NCBI GenBank assembly: GCA_045107045.1 | Contig: JBGCFR010000019.1 | Span: 1 to 64,000, forward strand | Length of the DNA stretch: 64,000 nt | From: Putridiphycobacter sp045107045 | Lineage (GTDB): Bacteria > Bacteroidota > Bacteroidia > Flavobacteriales_D > Crocinitomicaceae | Direction: 5' to 3' | Part shown: positions 16,929 to 25,773 of the stretch, one piece after another | Position numbering within the stretch: position 1 is the first letter of the stretch | Layout of the letters: each line of letters opens with the position of its first letter | Notes under the pieces: model-generated | Seen by the model: only the letters and a program-made list of their open reading frames with translations | What the model was told of the DNA's origin: nothing | The model's database searches: none | Made by a program: the position numbers and the translations under genes

Positions 16929-18425
16929 ATGCGTATAATTCAATTTATTCAAACTTCAAAGTACCTAACATTATTGCTATTGTTGATTCTAGCGTTAGTA
17001 ATAAAAGGTATTTATATCGGTCAAATGGGTATTGGTGCAGATGAAGCATTTTCAGTTTATACTGCTCAGCTTTCACCATTAAAAATTATCCAGTGGCTTA
17101 ATACAGGAGATAATCCGCCGCTTTGGGAATTGGTAATGCATTATTGGATCCAAGGCTTCGGTTTATCCGAAATTTCAGTTAGATTTCCTGCCTATTTGTT
17201 TAATGTCCTAACTGTTATACCTATCTTTTTAATTGGTGATCGTTTTGTTAATAGGAAGGCAGCAGTATTTGCTTCTTTGTTATTTATTTTTTCATCTCTT
17301 TCACTTTTTTTGGCACATGAAGCTAGAGTATATAGCTTGTTAGGCTTTTTAGGAGCTTTGTCAGTCTACTCTTTTTTATCAGCCATAAAATCACCAAATA
17401 TGGTAAAATATTTAGTGATACTTACAATCTGCAATGGTCTGATTTTATATAGTCATTATTTGGGCTATTGGTTAGTCCTTGTTCAAATGATTTTGTTTGT
17501 AGGGTACAAACCTATTAGGCAGAGTCTTAAATTCAGGTACTTAGTGCATTTAGGCTTACTTTTTTTAGTGTTTTCACCCCTAATACCCGTCATAATTGAT
17601 CGTTTCTATGTTTCTGGCTTAAATGGAACATGGGTGTCGAAATCAGAAGGTATAGTTGATTTGTACAATATGCTATGGAAATTTTCGAATAAACCTTTAG
17701 CTACGGTTTTATTTATAGCTCTATTCATTGCCTCAATTTTCAAAAGACTTACTGCAAGGCATATTAGTCAAAAAAGTATTCCCTACATTAATTTTATCCA
17801 TTGTTTCGTCTGGTTACCACTTTTAGCGTCCTTTTTGATATCCTTTAAGATTGGTTTTTTTCTTGATAGGTACTTCTATTTTTTATTACCTTTTTTTTAT
17901 TTAAGTATTGCAGCAGTTTCCAGTTGGCTGTTTAGCCAGTATCTGAAGCTAAACTTGGCTGTCCATCTGATATTAATATTAGTCATGATTTTTTCATTCA
18001 ATATCAGTACTAAAGATAATAAAATGAGTGGCTTCCATCAAGATACAAAATCAGTTGCATTTGAGGTTGCAAAATACAATAAGCACGAGCAAACAGCCAT
18101 TATTATTTGTCCAGATTGGTATGATAAGGAAGTTGTATATTACTTAGATCGTAATTTGTTTAGTACATACTTTAATAAATATAATGAACGTTCTGTATTT
18201 AAAATACCGCTAAACGAACAATTCATTTATCCAGTAAATCACTTTTCTGAAATAGAATTGGAATCATCAATTAAGTCAATAGTTTTTGTAGACCGGGCAG
18301 CTAATTTCCATTCTCCTGAAAACGGGGTGGAGGCTTATCTTGATAAAACGTATTCATACCAGGAGGCTTATAGTATAGATGGAGTCACATTTAGAATCTT
18401 TGACAACAAAAATCCTTCAAAATAG
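16929..18425 (+). CDS. GT39-family membrane glycosyltransferase (ArnT/PMT-like)
   Basis: 498 residues with about 10-12 hydrophobic segments over the first 360 and a soluble C-terminal domain. The first periplasmic loop has the family's acidic catalytic pair (GIGADEAFSVYTAQ), followed by the DNPPLWELVMHYW pattern typical of dolichol/undecaprenyl-phosphate-sugar transferases of the GT39/GT83 type. It presumably moves a lipid-linked sugar to an envelope acceptor. The donor and acceptor are unknown and no other glycan genes are adjacent. No clear promoter element is present before it. Confidence 0.82.
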   Translation: MRIIQFIQTSKYLTLLLLLILALVIKGIYIGQMGIGADEAFSVYTAQLSPLKIIQWLNTGDNPPLWELVMHYWIQGFGLSEISVRFPAYLFNVLTVIPIFLIGDRFVNRKAAVFASLLFIFSSLSLFLAHEARVYSLLGFLGALSVYSFLSAIKSPNMVKYLVILTICNGLILYSHYLGYWLVLVQMILFVGYKPIRQSLKFRYLVHLGLLFLVFSPLIPVIIDRFYVSGLNGTWVSKSEGIVDLYNMLWKFSNKPLATVLFIALFIASIFKRLTARHISQKSIPYINFIHCFVWLPLLASFLISFKIGFFLDRYFYFLLPFFYLSIAAVSSWLFSQYLKLNLAVHLILILVMIFSFNISTKDNKMSGFHQDTKSVAFEVAKYNKHEQTAIIICPDWYDKEVVYYLDRNLFSTYFNKYNERSVFKIPLNEQFIYPVNHFSEIELESSIKSIVFVDRAANFHSPENGVEAYLDKTYSYQEAYSIDGVTFRIFDNKNPSK

Positions 18426-18583
18426 CTGAATGACTTGTGGAAAAGTTGTGTGTATTGTTAATACTTTAGTATTCAATTTATTTTTTCACATCAAGATTTA
18501 AGTATTTATTAGTCAGTATTTTAATTCATTTAGTTAACAACTGCTTGTTAAAATAATAATTTTTATTGTTTGGATATGATTTG

Positions 18584-18591
18584 TATATTTG
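18584..18591 (+). promoter_or_regulatory. Candidate -7 element for the small Cys-tail protein
   Basis: TATATTTG, a full consensus match, 22 bases before the ATG at 18614. A TTG at 18566-18568 is 15 bases upstream, slightly short of the usual -33 spacing. It rules out the GTG at 18593 as start, since that would precede or touch the transcription start. Confidence 0.5.
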
Positions 18592-18613
18592 AGTGAACAA
18601 ACAAAAAACTAAG

Positions 18614-18817
18614 ATGAGCGAAGTGGTAATAAATGAAGAGGCGATTCACGAAGAAATTAAGGCTTTAAAAACGAAATTAACTGGAAATTTATTTGAAGAT
18701 GGTGAGACACAACAGGCCATTTATGAATTAAAAAAACAATTGCAACCAGAAATTGAAACGCAACCAGAATTAGACAATTATGATGATGAGGATGGTTGTT
18801 TATATTGTGGTAGCTAA
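18614..18817 (+). CDS. Small acidic protein with C-terminal Cys-x-x-Cys
   Basis: 67 residues from the ATG at 18614. The frame also opens at a GTG at 18593, but the promoter position argues against it. There is no signal peptide. Two amphipathic helices (NEEAIHEEIKALKTKLTG and QQAIYELKKQLQ) are followed by an acidic linker (DNYDDEDG) and end with CLYCGS. The layout of a charged helical part plus a short Cys/Gly tail recalls metal-binding microproteins and also peptide-precursor leaders, but no modifying enzyme is adjacent. It is a monocistronic unit with its own promoter and strong terminator. Confidence 0.65.
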   Translation: MSEVVINEEAIHEEIKALKTKLTGNLFEDGETQQAIYELKKQLQPEIETQPELDNYDDEDGCLYCGS

Positions 18818-18835
18818 CAGAAATAGAATAACTCT

Positions 18836-18873
18836 AAAGAAAGCATGTTATCAATTGATAACATGCTTTCTTT
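18836..18873. terminator. Perfect 38-base palindrome, bidirectional terminator
   Basis: Two 19-base arms are exact reverse complements with no unpaired loop (central CAATTG). A-rich starts and T-rich ends make it a valid intrinsic terminator in both directions. It lies 18 bases after the small Cys-tail gene and 55 bases before the end of the convergent beta-barrel gene. Confidence 0.8.
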
Positions 18874-18928
18874 TTACCTTATGTTTTCAATTTGATAAAA
18901 GTTACTAATTCCTCTGTATTCTTGTCTT

Positions 18929-19408
18929 TTAAAAAGTATACCTCAAGGCCAAATTTCCGCCATAGTTAAAGCCAACACCAAATCCAAACATTGGGCGGGT
19001 ATCAATGCTTATCAAAAGTGGTATATCTAGTTCATCATTAAAATCGAACTCTAAGCCAAGTTGACCACCAATTCCAATGAAAATACCATTTGGAAGATTA
19101 TTAAATGAAGAGGAATGATATCCCGCTTGCAAGCCTGGTCCTGCGTACCAGTTTAATCCATCTGTTATTGGTTTTACCCAATGGTAAATACCAGTTAAAG
19201 TAAAATAGGAAAAGTTAGATGAGCTGCGAAGCCCTATATCTAATTCTAAACGGTTAGCTTCGCCAATTCCTTTTTGATAGGTTAATTCTGCACCTGTGCC
19301 CAAATTGCCTCTACCACCTCTTAATCCAATTGCATTGGGGTTTACTTGGCATATGCTTGTTGGAGTAATTGCTATTACGACAAAGATAAATACTAATATT
19401 TTTTTCAT
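18929..19408 (-). CDS. Small outer-membrane beta-barrel protein
   Basis: 159 residues. Signal peptide MKKILVFIFVVIAITPTSIC with cleavage before Q. The mature part is eight short strands rich in Gly and aromatics (GLRGGRGNLGTGAELTYQKG, YAGPGLQAGYHS, PMFGFGVGFNYGG) ending LALRYTF with the terminal Phe typical of barrels assembled by BamA. The function cannot be read. It is convergent with the Cys-tail gene and separated from it by the palindromic terminator. Confidence 0.7.
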   Translation of the reverse strand: MKKILVFIFVVIAITPTSICQVNPNAIGLRGGRGNLGTGAELTYQKGIGEANRLELDIGLRSSSNFSYFTLTGIYHWVKPITDGLNWYAGPGLQAGYHSSSFNNLPNGIFIGIGGQLGLEFDFNDELDIPLLISIDTRPMFGFGVGFNYGGNLALRYTF

Positions 19409-19494
19409 ACTACCAATTTTTTATTAATCAGACGATACTAATGTAACCTCTATTTTTAAAAAAAATTCATCAATTAATACAATTTTGAAATTAT

Positions 19495-21942
19495 TTAATC
19501 TATTACTTTAGGTGATTTAACTTTCTCCGCTATCAAGGCAATTTTAAGCACTTCGTCCATGGTTTTTACATAATGAAACTTTAAACCTTTTAAATACGAA
19601 GGCTTTATATCGTCAATGTCCCTTTTATTTTTCTCACACAATATAATCTCCTTAATATTTGCACGTTTAGCAGCAAGTATCTTTTCTTTAATTCCTCCAA
19701 CTGGCAATACTGCGCCTCTTAAAGTAATTTCGCCTGTCATAGCTAAATTTTTCTTTATTTTACGTTGAGTAAAAGCAGATGCCATAGCTGTTAACATTGT
19801 AATACCTGCAGATGGACCATCCTTTGGTGTAGCACCTTCTGGTACGTGAACATGAACATCCCATTTGTCAAATATTTCAGGCTCAATACTTATTAAATGT
19901 GCATGTGCTTTTAGATATTGATGCGCCAATACAGCTGATTCTTTCATGACATCACCTAAGCTGCCTGTTAATGTGAGTTTGCCTTTTCCTTTGGTCAAGC
20001 TGGTTTCAATATATAAAATGTCACCTCCAACTTGAGTCCATGCTAAACCAGTCACAACACCAGCAAAATCATTGCCAATATACTTGTCTTTTCCATGGGC
20101 AGGGCCGAGAATCGTTTTTAATTCTTCTTCTTTAACCAGTTTTTCAAATGATTCGTCCATAGCGATTAGCTTTGCACGGTTTCGAATAATTTTTGCAATT
20201 CGTTTTTCTAAAGTTCGAACCCCAGATTCAGCAGTATAATCAGTGACTACTTTTTCTAGTAATTGATCAGATAGTGTAATATCTGTTTTTTTAATTCCAT
20301 GGTTATCAACTTGTCTTGGAATTAAATGATGTTTTGCTATTTGGATCTTTTCTTCAACAGTATATCCTGTTACTTCAATAATTTCCATTCTGTCTCGCAA
20401 TGGACCTTGAATAGTGGATAGATTATTTGCTGTTGCAATGAATAAAACTTTTGATAAATCGTAGTCTAACTCTACAAAATTGTCATTAAACGTACTATTT
20501 TGTTCAGGATCTAATACTTCTAACAAAGCCGAAGACGGGTCACCATGATTACTTCTTCCTACTTTATCAATTTCATCTAGAACAAATACTGGATTAGAAG
20601 TTTTGGCTTTTCTTAAATTTTGAATAATCCTGCCTGGCATGGCACCAATATAGGTACGTCTATGTCCTCTAATTTCAGATTCATCATGCACACCACCAAG
20701 TGATACACGGACATATTTTCTACCCAATGCCTCAGCAATCGATTTACCTAATGAGGTTTTTCCGACTCCAGGAGGCCCGTATAAACAAAGAATAGGGGAC
20801 TTCATATCTCCTTTAAGCTTGAGTACAGCCAGGTATTCTACAATTCTTTCCTTTACCTTTTCTAGACCAAAATGGTCTCTATCCAATATTTCTTGAGCTC
20901 TTTTTAAGTCAAATATATCTTTCGTTTTCTTATTCCAAGGGAGATCTAAAATTAAATCAATATAGTTGAGTTGAACAGAATATTCTGCCCCTTGTGGATT
21001 CATTCTTTGCAGTTTCTTAATTTCTTTGTCAAATGCTTTCCTTACTGTTTTACTCCATTTTTTCTTTTTAGCACGCTTTTCAAATTCATCAATTTCAGCT
21101 TCAACAGGATTTCCACCGAGCTCTTCTTGAATCGTTCGCATTTGCTGATTCAAAAAGTACTCACGTTGTTGTTTATCAATATCAACCTTAACTTTACTTT
21201 GAATTTCATTTTTCATCTTCAGCATTTTCAACTCTTCAGATAAATGGGATAAAACCTTTTCAATTCTTGAATCCAAACTATTAATCTCTAAAAGCGCTTG
21301 CTTTTGATGGACGTCTCCGCTTAGGTTGGAAGAGATGAAATTGGCCATAAAAGTAGGACTCTCTATATTTTTAATAGCAAAAGCTGCATCAGAAGGAATA
21401 TTTGGAGAATCCTTAATGATTTTAAGCGCCATTTCTTTCATAGAGTCCACTAGTGCTTGATTTTTGTCCTCAGACATATCAATTTTAACATCTATTAGCC
21501 CGGCAACTAGCGCCTTAAAATAGGGCTCAGTTTGAATATATGAGCTAGTTTGGAATCGCTTTTTGCCTTGAATAATAATGGTTGTTGAGCCATCAGGCAT
21601 TTTTAATTTCTTAATAATTGTAGCAACGGTTCCAATAGGGTGCAGATCACTAGACTCTGGCTCTTGTATTTCAGGTTTTTTTTGAGCAACAACACCAATC
21701 GTTTTATCGGAAGCATAGGCCTCTTCAATTAACTTGATTGATTTGTCTCTTCCAACAGTAATAGGAATGACAACACCAGGAAATAAAACATTATTTCTTA
21801 ATGGTAATATTGGAAGAACCTCAGGAATCGGTTCTTTGTTCATTGTATCCTCTTCTTCTTCAGATATTAATGGGACGAATTCAGCGTCTTGGTCAATGAT
21901 ATTTGCTAAATCTATAAAGTCTTCATGCATAAAGTCAGACAT
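19495..21942 (-). CDS. lon: ATP-dependent Lon protease
   Basis: 815 residues, standard LonA. The N-terminal substrate-recognition domain starts at about residue 40 (PILPLRNNVLFPGVVIPI). The AAA+ module has Walker A GPPGVGKT at residues 389-396 and Walker B FVLDEIDKVG. The protease domain has the catalytic Ser711 in PKDGPSAG and Lys754 in GGIKEKIL. It degrades misfolded and regulatory cytoplasmic proteins. It carries an acidic N-terminal extension of about 35 residues before the LON domain, common in this phylum. It is monocistronic on the minus strand; no clear heat-shock operator is visible upstream. Confidence 0.97.
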   Translation of the reverse strand: MSDFMHEDFIDLANIIDQDAEFVPLISEEEEDTMNKEPIPEVLPILPLRNNVLFPGVVIPITVGRDKSIKLIEEAYASDKTIGVVAQKKPEIQEPESSDLHPIGTVATIIKKLKMPDGSTTIIIQGKKRFQTSSYIQTEPYFKALVAGLIDVKIDMSEDKNQALVDSMKEMALKIIKDSPNIPSDAAFAIKNIESPTFMANFISSNLSGDVHQKQALLEINSLDSRIEKVLSHLSEELKMLKMKNEIQSKVKVDIDKQQREYFLNQQMRTIQEELGGNPVEAEIDEFEKRAKKKKWSKTVRKAFDKEIKKLQRMNPQGAEYSVQLNYIDLILDLPWNKKTKDIFDLKRAQEILDRDHFGLEKVKERIVEYLAVLKLKGDMKSPILCLYGPPGVGKTSLGKSIAEALGRKYVRVSLGGVHDESEIRGHRRTYIGAMPGRIIQNLRKAKTSNPVFVLDEIDKVGRSNHGDPSSALLEVLDPEQNSTFNDNFVELDYDLSKVLFIATANNLSTIQGPLRDRMEIIEVTGYTVEEKIQIAKHHLIPRQVDNHGIKKTDITLSDQLLEKVVTDYTAESGVRTLEKRIAKIIRNRAKLIAMDESFEKLVKEEELKTILGPAHGKDKYIGNDFAGVVTGLAWTQVGGDILYIETSLTKGKGKLTLTGSLGDVMKESAVLAHQYLKAHAHLISIEPEIFDKWDVHVHVPEGATPKDGPSAGITMLTAMASAFTQRKIKKNLAMTGEITLRGAVLPVGGIKEKILAAKRANIKEIILCEKNKRDIDDIKPSYLKGLKFHYVKTMDEVLKIALIAEKVKSPKVID

Positions 21943-22235
21943 ATGTGCAGTTTTTTGTCAGTTTGTCATTTTTACAATTCTCGGAGTACAGGTCTTGTCA
22001 TTTCTGTCTTAAATTATCACCAATTTATGTAAATAATTCTCCTGTCAATATATAGTTCAACCATTATGCCAAAATAAATTAATCTTCAAATACTAATCAA
22101 TGGTAATCATTTTTTAAAAGTCTTACTAAACTAAAAAAATCAGAGATTTTAATGACTCAAATAGTTGTTGGCACAAATAAGAATGGAAAACTAGAAGTTG
22201 CAAATGGTTAGATGTTGACAATGGTGTCTAATTTG
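21943..22235. other. Intergenic region of 293 bases with no supported gene
   Basis: Very AT-rich sequence between the start of lon and the end of the GlmU-like gene. It holds a 17-codon plus-strand ORF (ATG at 22152 to TAG at 22208; peptide begins MTQIVVGTNKNG) with no ribosome-binding or promoter match that I trust. I see no terminator hairpin for the GlmU-like gene and no clear -7 element for lon. Confidence 0.5.
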
Positions 22236-23375
22236 TTATTCAACTTTATATAAATATTGCAAAATTGATTTATCGTCTTCAGTCAGATCTAAATTTCTCC
22301 TACCCATCATATTTTCGGCTACTTCAAGGGCCTTAATAAATACAAAGCGATCATTGCTACCCCATGAGAAAGAGGGAATATATTTGGGTGGGAATTCTGC
22401 TCCAAAAAGATTTGCTGATACACCAACTGTTGTGGCAGTATTTAGCATAGTATTGATACCGGTTTTTGAATGGTCTCCCATCAATAAGCCGCAAAACTGT
22501 AATGGTGTTTGTGCCATAGTTTTAGTTTTAAAGTCATAAAGTTTAACTTGACCATAGTTGTTCTTTAAGTTGGATGAATTGGTGTCTGCTCCTAGATTGC
22601 ACCATTCCCCAATTAAACTATTGCCAATAAACCCATCATGTCCCTTATTACTATAGCCATGTAATATGGAGTTCGAAATTTCCCCACCAACTTTACACTC
22701 AGGACCAATGGTAGTTGGTCCATAAATTTTAGCCCCCATTTTAACAGTGGCATGAGTACCTAATGCAAAAGGACCTCTAATAATAGCGCCTTCCATTACT
22801 TCTGCATTTTTTCCAATGTATATTGGTCCAGTGCTTGCGTTTAATATAGCACATTCTATCTTAGCACCAGGTTCAATAAAAAGATTTTCCGCACCTAATA
22901 TTTGATTGGTGTTTGACGGAGGAGCAGATGTTTTATTGTCAGTTAACAATTGAAAATCTATTCGAATGGCTGCAGCATTCTGCTGAAATAAATCCCAAAT
23001 ATTCTCTAACCATATAGCTTCCGGATCCTCAATCTCGACAATAGTACCATTGTGAGTACCTTTTGTAGCTAACCAATGTCCATTTACATATAAGCTACTA
23101 TTATCAGCCATAGCCATTATTGCTGATAGAGTGGTAGACGTAGGTTTAAAATTTCCTGCTATTAAATAATCGAATTGATCAGTATTTTCAAATTTAGGTG
23201 TTAAGTATTCTTCTGTTTCATAAAAGAAATGACAAGAAGTCCCATTGACTTCTAATAAGGTTTGCCAAGTGCCCTGTATGGTTAAAATACCAAATCTTAA
23301 GTCACATACTGGACGAGTTAAAGTAAGCGGACAAAATGAAAGATGTTTTTCGTTATCAGTAAATTTTATAATCAT
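22236..23375 (-). CDS. GlmU-like sugar-phosphate nucleotidyltransferase/acetyltransferase (Bacteroidota alternative type)
   Basis: 379 residues. The N-terminal part has the family's shortened nucleotidyltransferase start (FCPLTLTRPVCDLRFGILTI). From about residue 155 to 300 a left-handed beta-helix of hexapeptide repeats is visible (LFIEPGAKIECAIL, IYIGKNAEVMEGAIIRGP, TIGPECKVGGEISNSIL). This is the layout of the alternative GlmU family of Bacteroidota, predicted to make UDP-N-acetylglucosamine from glucosamine 1-phosphate for peptidoglycan and LPS. The exact reaction is by family. It follows rpmE2 on the same strand after a terminator. Confidence 0.82.
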   Translation of the reverse strand: MIIKFTDNEKHLSFCPLTLTRPVCDLRFGILTIQGTWQTLLEVNGTSCHFFYETEEYLTPKFENTDQFDYLIAGNFKPTSTTLSAIMAMADNSSLYVNGHWLATKGTHNGTIVEIEDPEAIWLENIWDLFQQNAAAIRIDFQLLTDNKTSAPPSNTNQILGAENLFIEPGAKIECAILNASTGPIYIGKNAEVMEGAIIRGPFALGTHATVKMGAKIYGPTTIGPECKVGGEISNSILHGYSNKGHDGFIGNSLIGEWCNLGADTNSSNLKNNYGQVKLYDFKTKTMAQTPLQFCGLLMGDHSKTGINTMLNTATTVGVSANLFGAEFPPKYIPSFSWGSNDRFVFIKALEVAENMMGRRNLDLTEDDKSILQYLYKVE

Positions 23376-23387
23376 AAAAAACAGGGT

Positions 23388-23415
23388 AAAAAAAAAGCCT
23401 CAATATTGAGGCTTT
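23388..23415 (-). terminator. Intrinsic terminator after rpmE2
   Basis: A perfect 22-base inverted repeat at 23394-23415 (GCCTCAATATTGAGGC core) is followed on the minus strand by a run of T. It lies 19 bases after the rpmE2 stop and just before the GlmU-like start, separating the two transcripts. Confidence 0.8.
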
Positions 23416-23434
23416 ATAAAAGTATGAATTTTTT

Positions 23435-23692
23435 TTATTTCTTAAGATTCTTTCCGTATCTGTTTTTGAATTTATCAATACGTCCCGCAGTATCCACAAA
23501 TTGTAATTTTCCAGTAAAGAAAGGATGTGACTTGTGAGAGATATCTAATTTTATTAGTGGGTACTCATTTCCGTCTTCCCAAGCAACTGTTTCTTTTGAT
23601 GGAGCACATGAGTTGCATAAAAATGCATAATCATTCGTCATGTCCTTAAAAACAACTTTTCTGTATTCTTCTGGGTGAATTCCTTTTTTCAT
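23435..23692 (-). CDS. rpmE2: 50S ribosomal protein L31, type B
   Basis: 85 residues matching type B L31: MKKGIHPEEYRKVVFKDM at the start, KLDISHKSHPFFTGK in the middle and FVDTAGRIDKFKNRYG at the end. It is part of the central protuberance of the large subunit. Unlike many type B proteins it has Cys26 and Cys29 (FLCNSCAPS) where the family often has Ser/Thr residues; a single CxxC is not enough for the zinc site of type A. It has a complete promoter and its own terminator. Confidence 0.95.
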   Translation of the reverse strand: MKKGIHPEEYRKVVFKDMTNDYAFLCNSCAPSKETVAWEDGNEYPLIKLDISHKSHPFFTGKLQFVDTAGRIDKFKNRYGKNLKK

Positions 23693-23740
23693 CTCAATTC
23701 TTATATTAATGCTCTAATTTTATTATCCGAAATCGGAGTG

Positions 23741-23770
23741 CAAATGTACATAATTTATTTTTAAATACAA
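23741..23770 (-). promoter_or_regulatory. rpmE2 promoter
   Basis: On the minus strand the -7 element TACATTTG is at 23741-23748 and a -33 TTG at 23768-23770, with a 19-base spacer. This fits the Bacteroidota consensus. The -7 element ends 48 bases before the start codon. Confidence 0.6.
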
Positions 23771-23811
23771 TTATTTAATTTGTAAAATAAAAGTAATTAA
23801 AATGCGTATTG

Positions 23812-23819
23812 TATATTTG
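23812..23819 (+). promoter_or_regulatory. Candidate -7 element for the beta-helix lipoprotein
   Basis: TATATTTG 12 bases before the ATG at 23832; a full consensus match. It lies after the upstream in-frame ATG at 23802, so it supports the shorter protein. Confidence 0.5.
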
Positions 23820-23831
23820 AGGATCAAAATT

Positions 23832-25223
23832 ATGAAATATTTACTAATTTTCTTAAGTCTGACGCTAGTTTTTTTAGGCAGTTCTTGTAAAAAGAAAATT
23901 GCATATTCCAAGGAAAACTTAGCCTTTTCTAATGATACCGTATTATTTGATACGGTATTTACAACAGTGGGGTCAACTACCAAAAAACTCAAGATTTACA
24001 ATAGGAATAATTTAACGCTAAAAATTGAAGAGGTTGAACTAGCAGGTGGCAGTAATTCTCCCTTTTCACTGAATTTGGATGGTTTGAGCGGCAGAAAATT
24101 TAATGACCTTGATTTAGCAAGAAATGATTCATTGTTTATGTTTGTAGAGGTGACTTTATCTGTAAATAATGGTAACCTTCCCATGATAATTGAAGATTCT
24201 ATTCGGTTTAAAACTAATGGTAAAGATCAATATGTCAAATTAGTGGTTTGGGGGCAAGATGCTTATTTTCATGTCAATGAAATTGTTAGTGATAATGAAC
24301 CATGGCAAAATGATAAACCTCATGTTATTTATGGCTTAGCGGCAGTCGGTTTCCCTAGTGTAGATTCGAACTTAACTCTCAATATACCAGCAGGAACTCA
24401 AATATTCTCCCATAAAAACTCATATTTATATGTATATAAAAGTACTTTAAATATAAATGGATCTCTTGGCAATGAAGTAGAGTTTAAACATGATAGATTG
24501 GAGTCTTTTTATGATGATGATGCTGGACAATGGGGAGGTATAATTCTGTCACAAGCTAATACTTCAACTATTGATTATGCCATTATTAAAAATGCAGCGA
24601 TAGGACTAAGAGTAGATACAACAGTCAGCAATTTAACATTAGATTTAAAAAACACCATTATTCGAAATAGCCAATTTTACAATTTGTTTTTGAATGCTGG
24701 CGCAATGGCTAAGGCTGAAAATTGTGTATTTGGCAAGGCCGGTCTAATCTCAGCTTATTTATTTGCTGGAGGTGAAGCTCAGTTTAAGCACTGCAATTTT
24801 GTTAACTATTGGACAGGTTCAAGGGGAGGGCCAGCTTTTGCCATTAAAAATTATTTTACCATTAATGAAATAGCATATGTAAGACCTGTTTTAAATACTA
24901 GTTTCGATAATTGTGTTATGTACGGTAATGCAGCCAACGAAATAGTAATTGATACCCTTATTGATAGTCCGGTGCCTTTTGAGACAAGCTTTCGAAATTG
25001 TTTGATGTTAAGAGAAGTTGATGAAATATATGAATCCAGTAATTTTATTGATATTATTTGGAATCAAAGCCCATTATTTTTGAATAGTTCAGAGTCAGAT
25101 TTTACATTTGAAGACGGATCACCACTTGATGATTCTGGAAATAGTTTAACAGGCCTGTCAACAGATATATTGGGAAACAGTAGAAGTGGTATTACTCCTG
25201 ATATTGGTGCTTATGAAGATTAA
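23832..25223 (+). CDS. Surface lipoprotein with parallel beta-helix
   Basis: 463 residues from the ATG at 23832. The upstream ATG at 23802 would put charged residues before the signal and precedes the promoter. Lipobox LGSSC after MKYLLIFLSLTLVF. An Ig/DUF1573-like strand region (FDTVFTTVGSTTKKLKIYNRN) follows. From about residue 170 to 430 there are repeated short strands of right-handed beta-helix type (TLNINGSLGNEVEFKHDRL, STIDYAIIKNAAIGLRVDT). It ends with a choice-of-anchor Q-like tail (DILGNSRSGITPDIGAYED). Probably exposed on the outer membrane; ligand unknown. Confidence 0.75.
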   Translation: MKYLLIFLSLTLVFLGSSCKKKIAYSKENLAFSNDTVLFDTVFTTVGSTTKKLKIYNRNNLTLKIEEVELAGGSNSPFSLNLDGLSGRKFNDLDLARNDSLFMFVEVTLSVNNGNLPMIIEDSIRFKTNGKDQYVKLVVWGQDAYFHVNEIVSDNEPWQNDKPHVIYGLAAVGFPSVDSNLTLNIPAGTQIFSHKNSYLYVYKSTLNINGSLGNEVEFKHDRLESFYDDDAGQWGGIILSQANTSTIDYAIIKNAAIGLRVDTTVSNLTLDLKNTIIRNSQFYNLFLNAGAMAKAENCVFGKAGLISAYLFAGGEAQFKHCNFVNYWTGSRGGPAFAIKNYFTINEIAYVRPVLNTSFDNCVMYGNAANEIVIDTLIDSPVPFETSFRNCLMLREVDEIYESSNFIDIIWNQSPLFLNSSESDFTFEDGSPLDDSGNSLTGLSTDILGNSRSGITPDIGAYED

Positions 25224-25229
25224 CTTAGC

Positions 25230-25568
25230 TTAATTAACTGTAAAACTTGACGATTCTGAAGCAGCATCACCTAAAAATGAAAAATCACTATAGGTCGTTA
25301 ACTTCACTGTATACGATCCGGGAGTCTCCAATGTTCTAGTAAATACTTTATCATTCCACATTAAACTGTTCTCCGCAGCTGAATCTGGACCTAATATCTC
25401 CCAAATATAACTCCATTCGTTTTCTGAACATGATGTGAAAGTAATATCTTCACCAGAAGAAATACTTACTTTGTCTAATTCAATACATGCAGTTACCGGC
25501 TTGGTTTTTCCACAAGAAATTGCACTCAAAATAAGAACAAATACAGAAAATTTAGTGATTGATTTCAT
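25230..25568 (-). CDS. Small PKD-domain lipoprotein
   Basis: 112 residues. Signal with lipobox SAISC (Cys19). The rest is one PKD/Ig-like domain: SISSGEDITFTSCSENEWSY, then YIWEILGPDS and the end LETPGSYTVKLTTYSD. Two extra cysteines (CIELDK and TSCSEN) could form a disulfide. It is convergent with the beta-helix lipoprotein, six bases away. Likely a surface adhesion or scaffold piece; no specific function is readable. Confidence 0.7.
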   Translation of the reverse strand: MKSITKFSVFVLILSAISCGKTKPVTACIELDKVSISSGEDITFTSCSENEWSYIWEILGPDSAAENSLMWNDKVFTRTLETPGSYTVKLTTYSDFSFLGDAASESSSFTVN

Positions 25569-25728
25569 AGTTGGTTATCAAAATGTCAAATTCAAACAAA
25601 AGTAATAAATAATTCTAAATATTTCAGATGTAAATCATTTTGGAATTTTAATGCTGGCTCTAAAGTATAATAAAAGGATTCATTATTGCGTTATAAAAAA
25701 GAGTGTAACCATTTTTAATAGAATAGTT

Positions 25729-25770
25729 ATGCTTGTGCAAAGAAAAAAAAACCAAAACCAAAACAAGTAA
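25729..25770 (+). other. Possible 13-codon leader ORF before the sigma gene
   Basis: ATG to TAA encoding MLVQRKKNQNQNK, ending three bases before the sigma-factor ATG. The stretch is an A-rich repeat (CAAAAC units), which in Bacteroidota can by itself help ribosome loading. It is therefore unclear whether the ORF is translated. Confidence 0.25.
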
Positions 25771-25773
25771 ATT

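Noticed and set aside
20971..21243. 90-residue plus-strand ORF inside lon
   Set aside because: Phe/Leu-rich antisense frame of the Lon coiled-coil region; not a gene.
22152..22208. 17-codon plus-strand ORF (MTQIVVGTNKNG...) in the gap before lon
   Set aside because: No promoter or ribosome site that I trust, very short, and no conserved pattern to support it.
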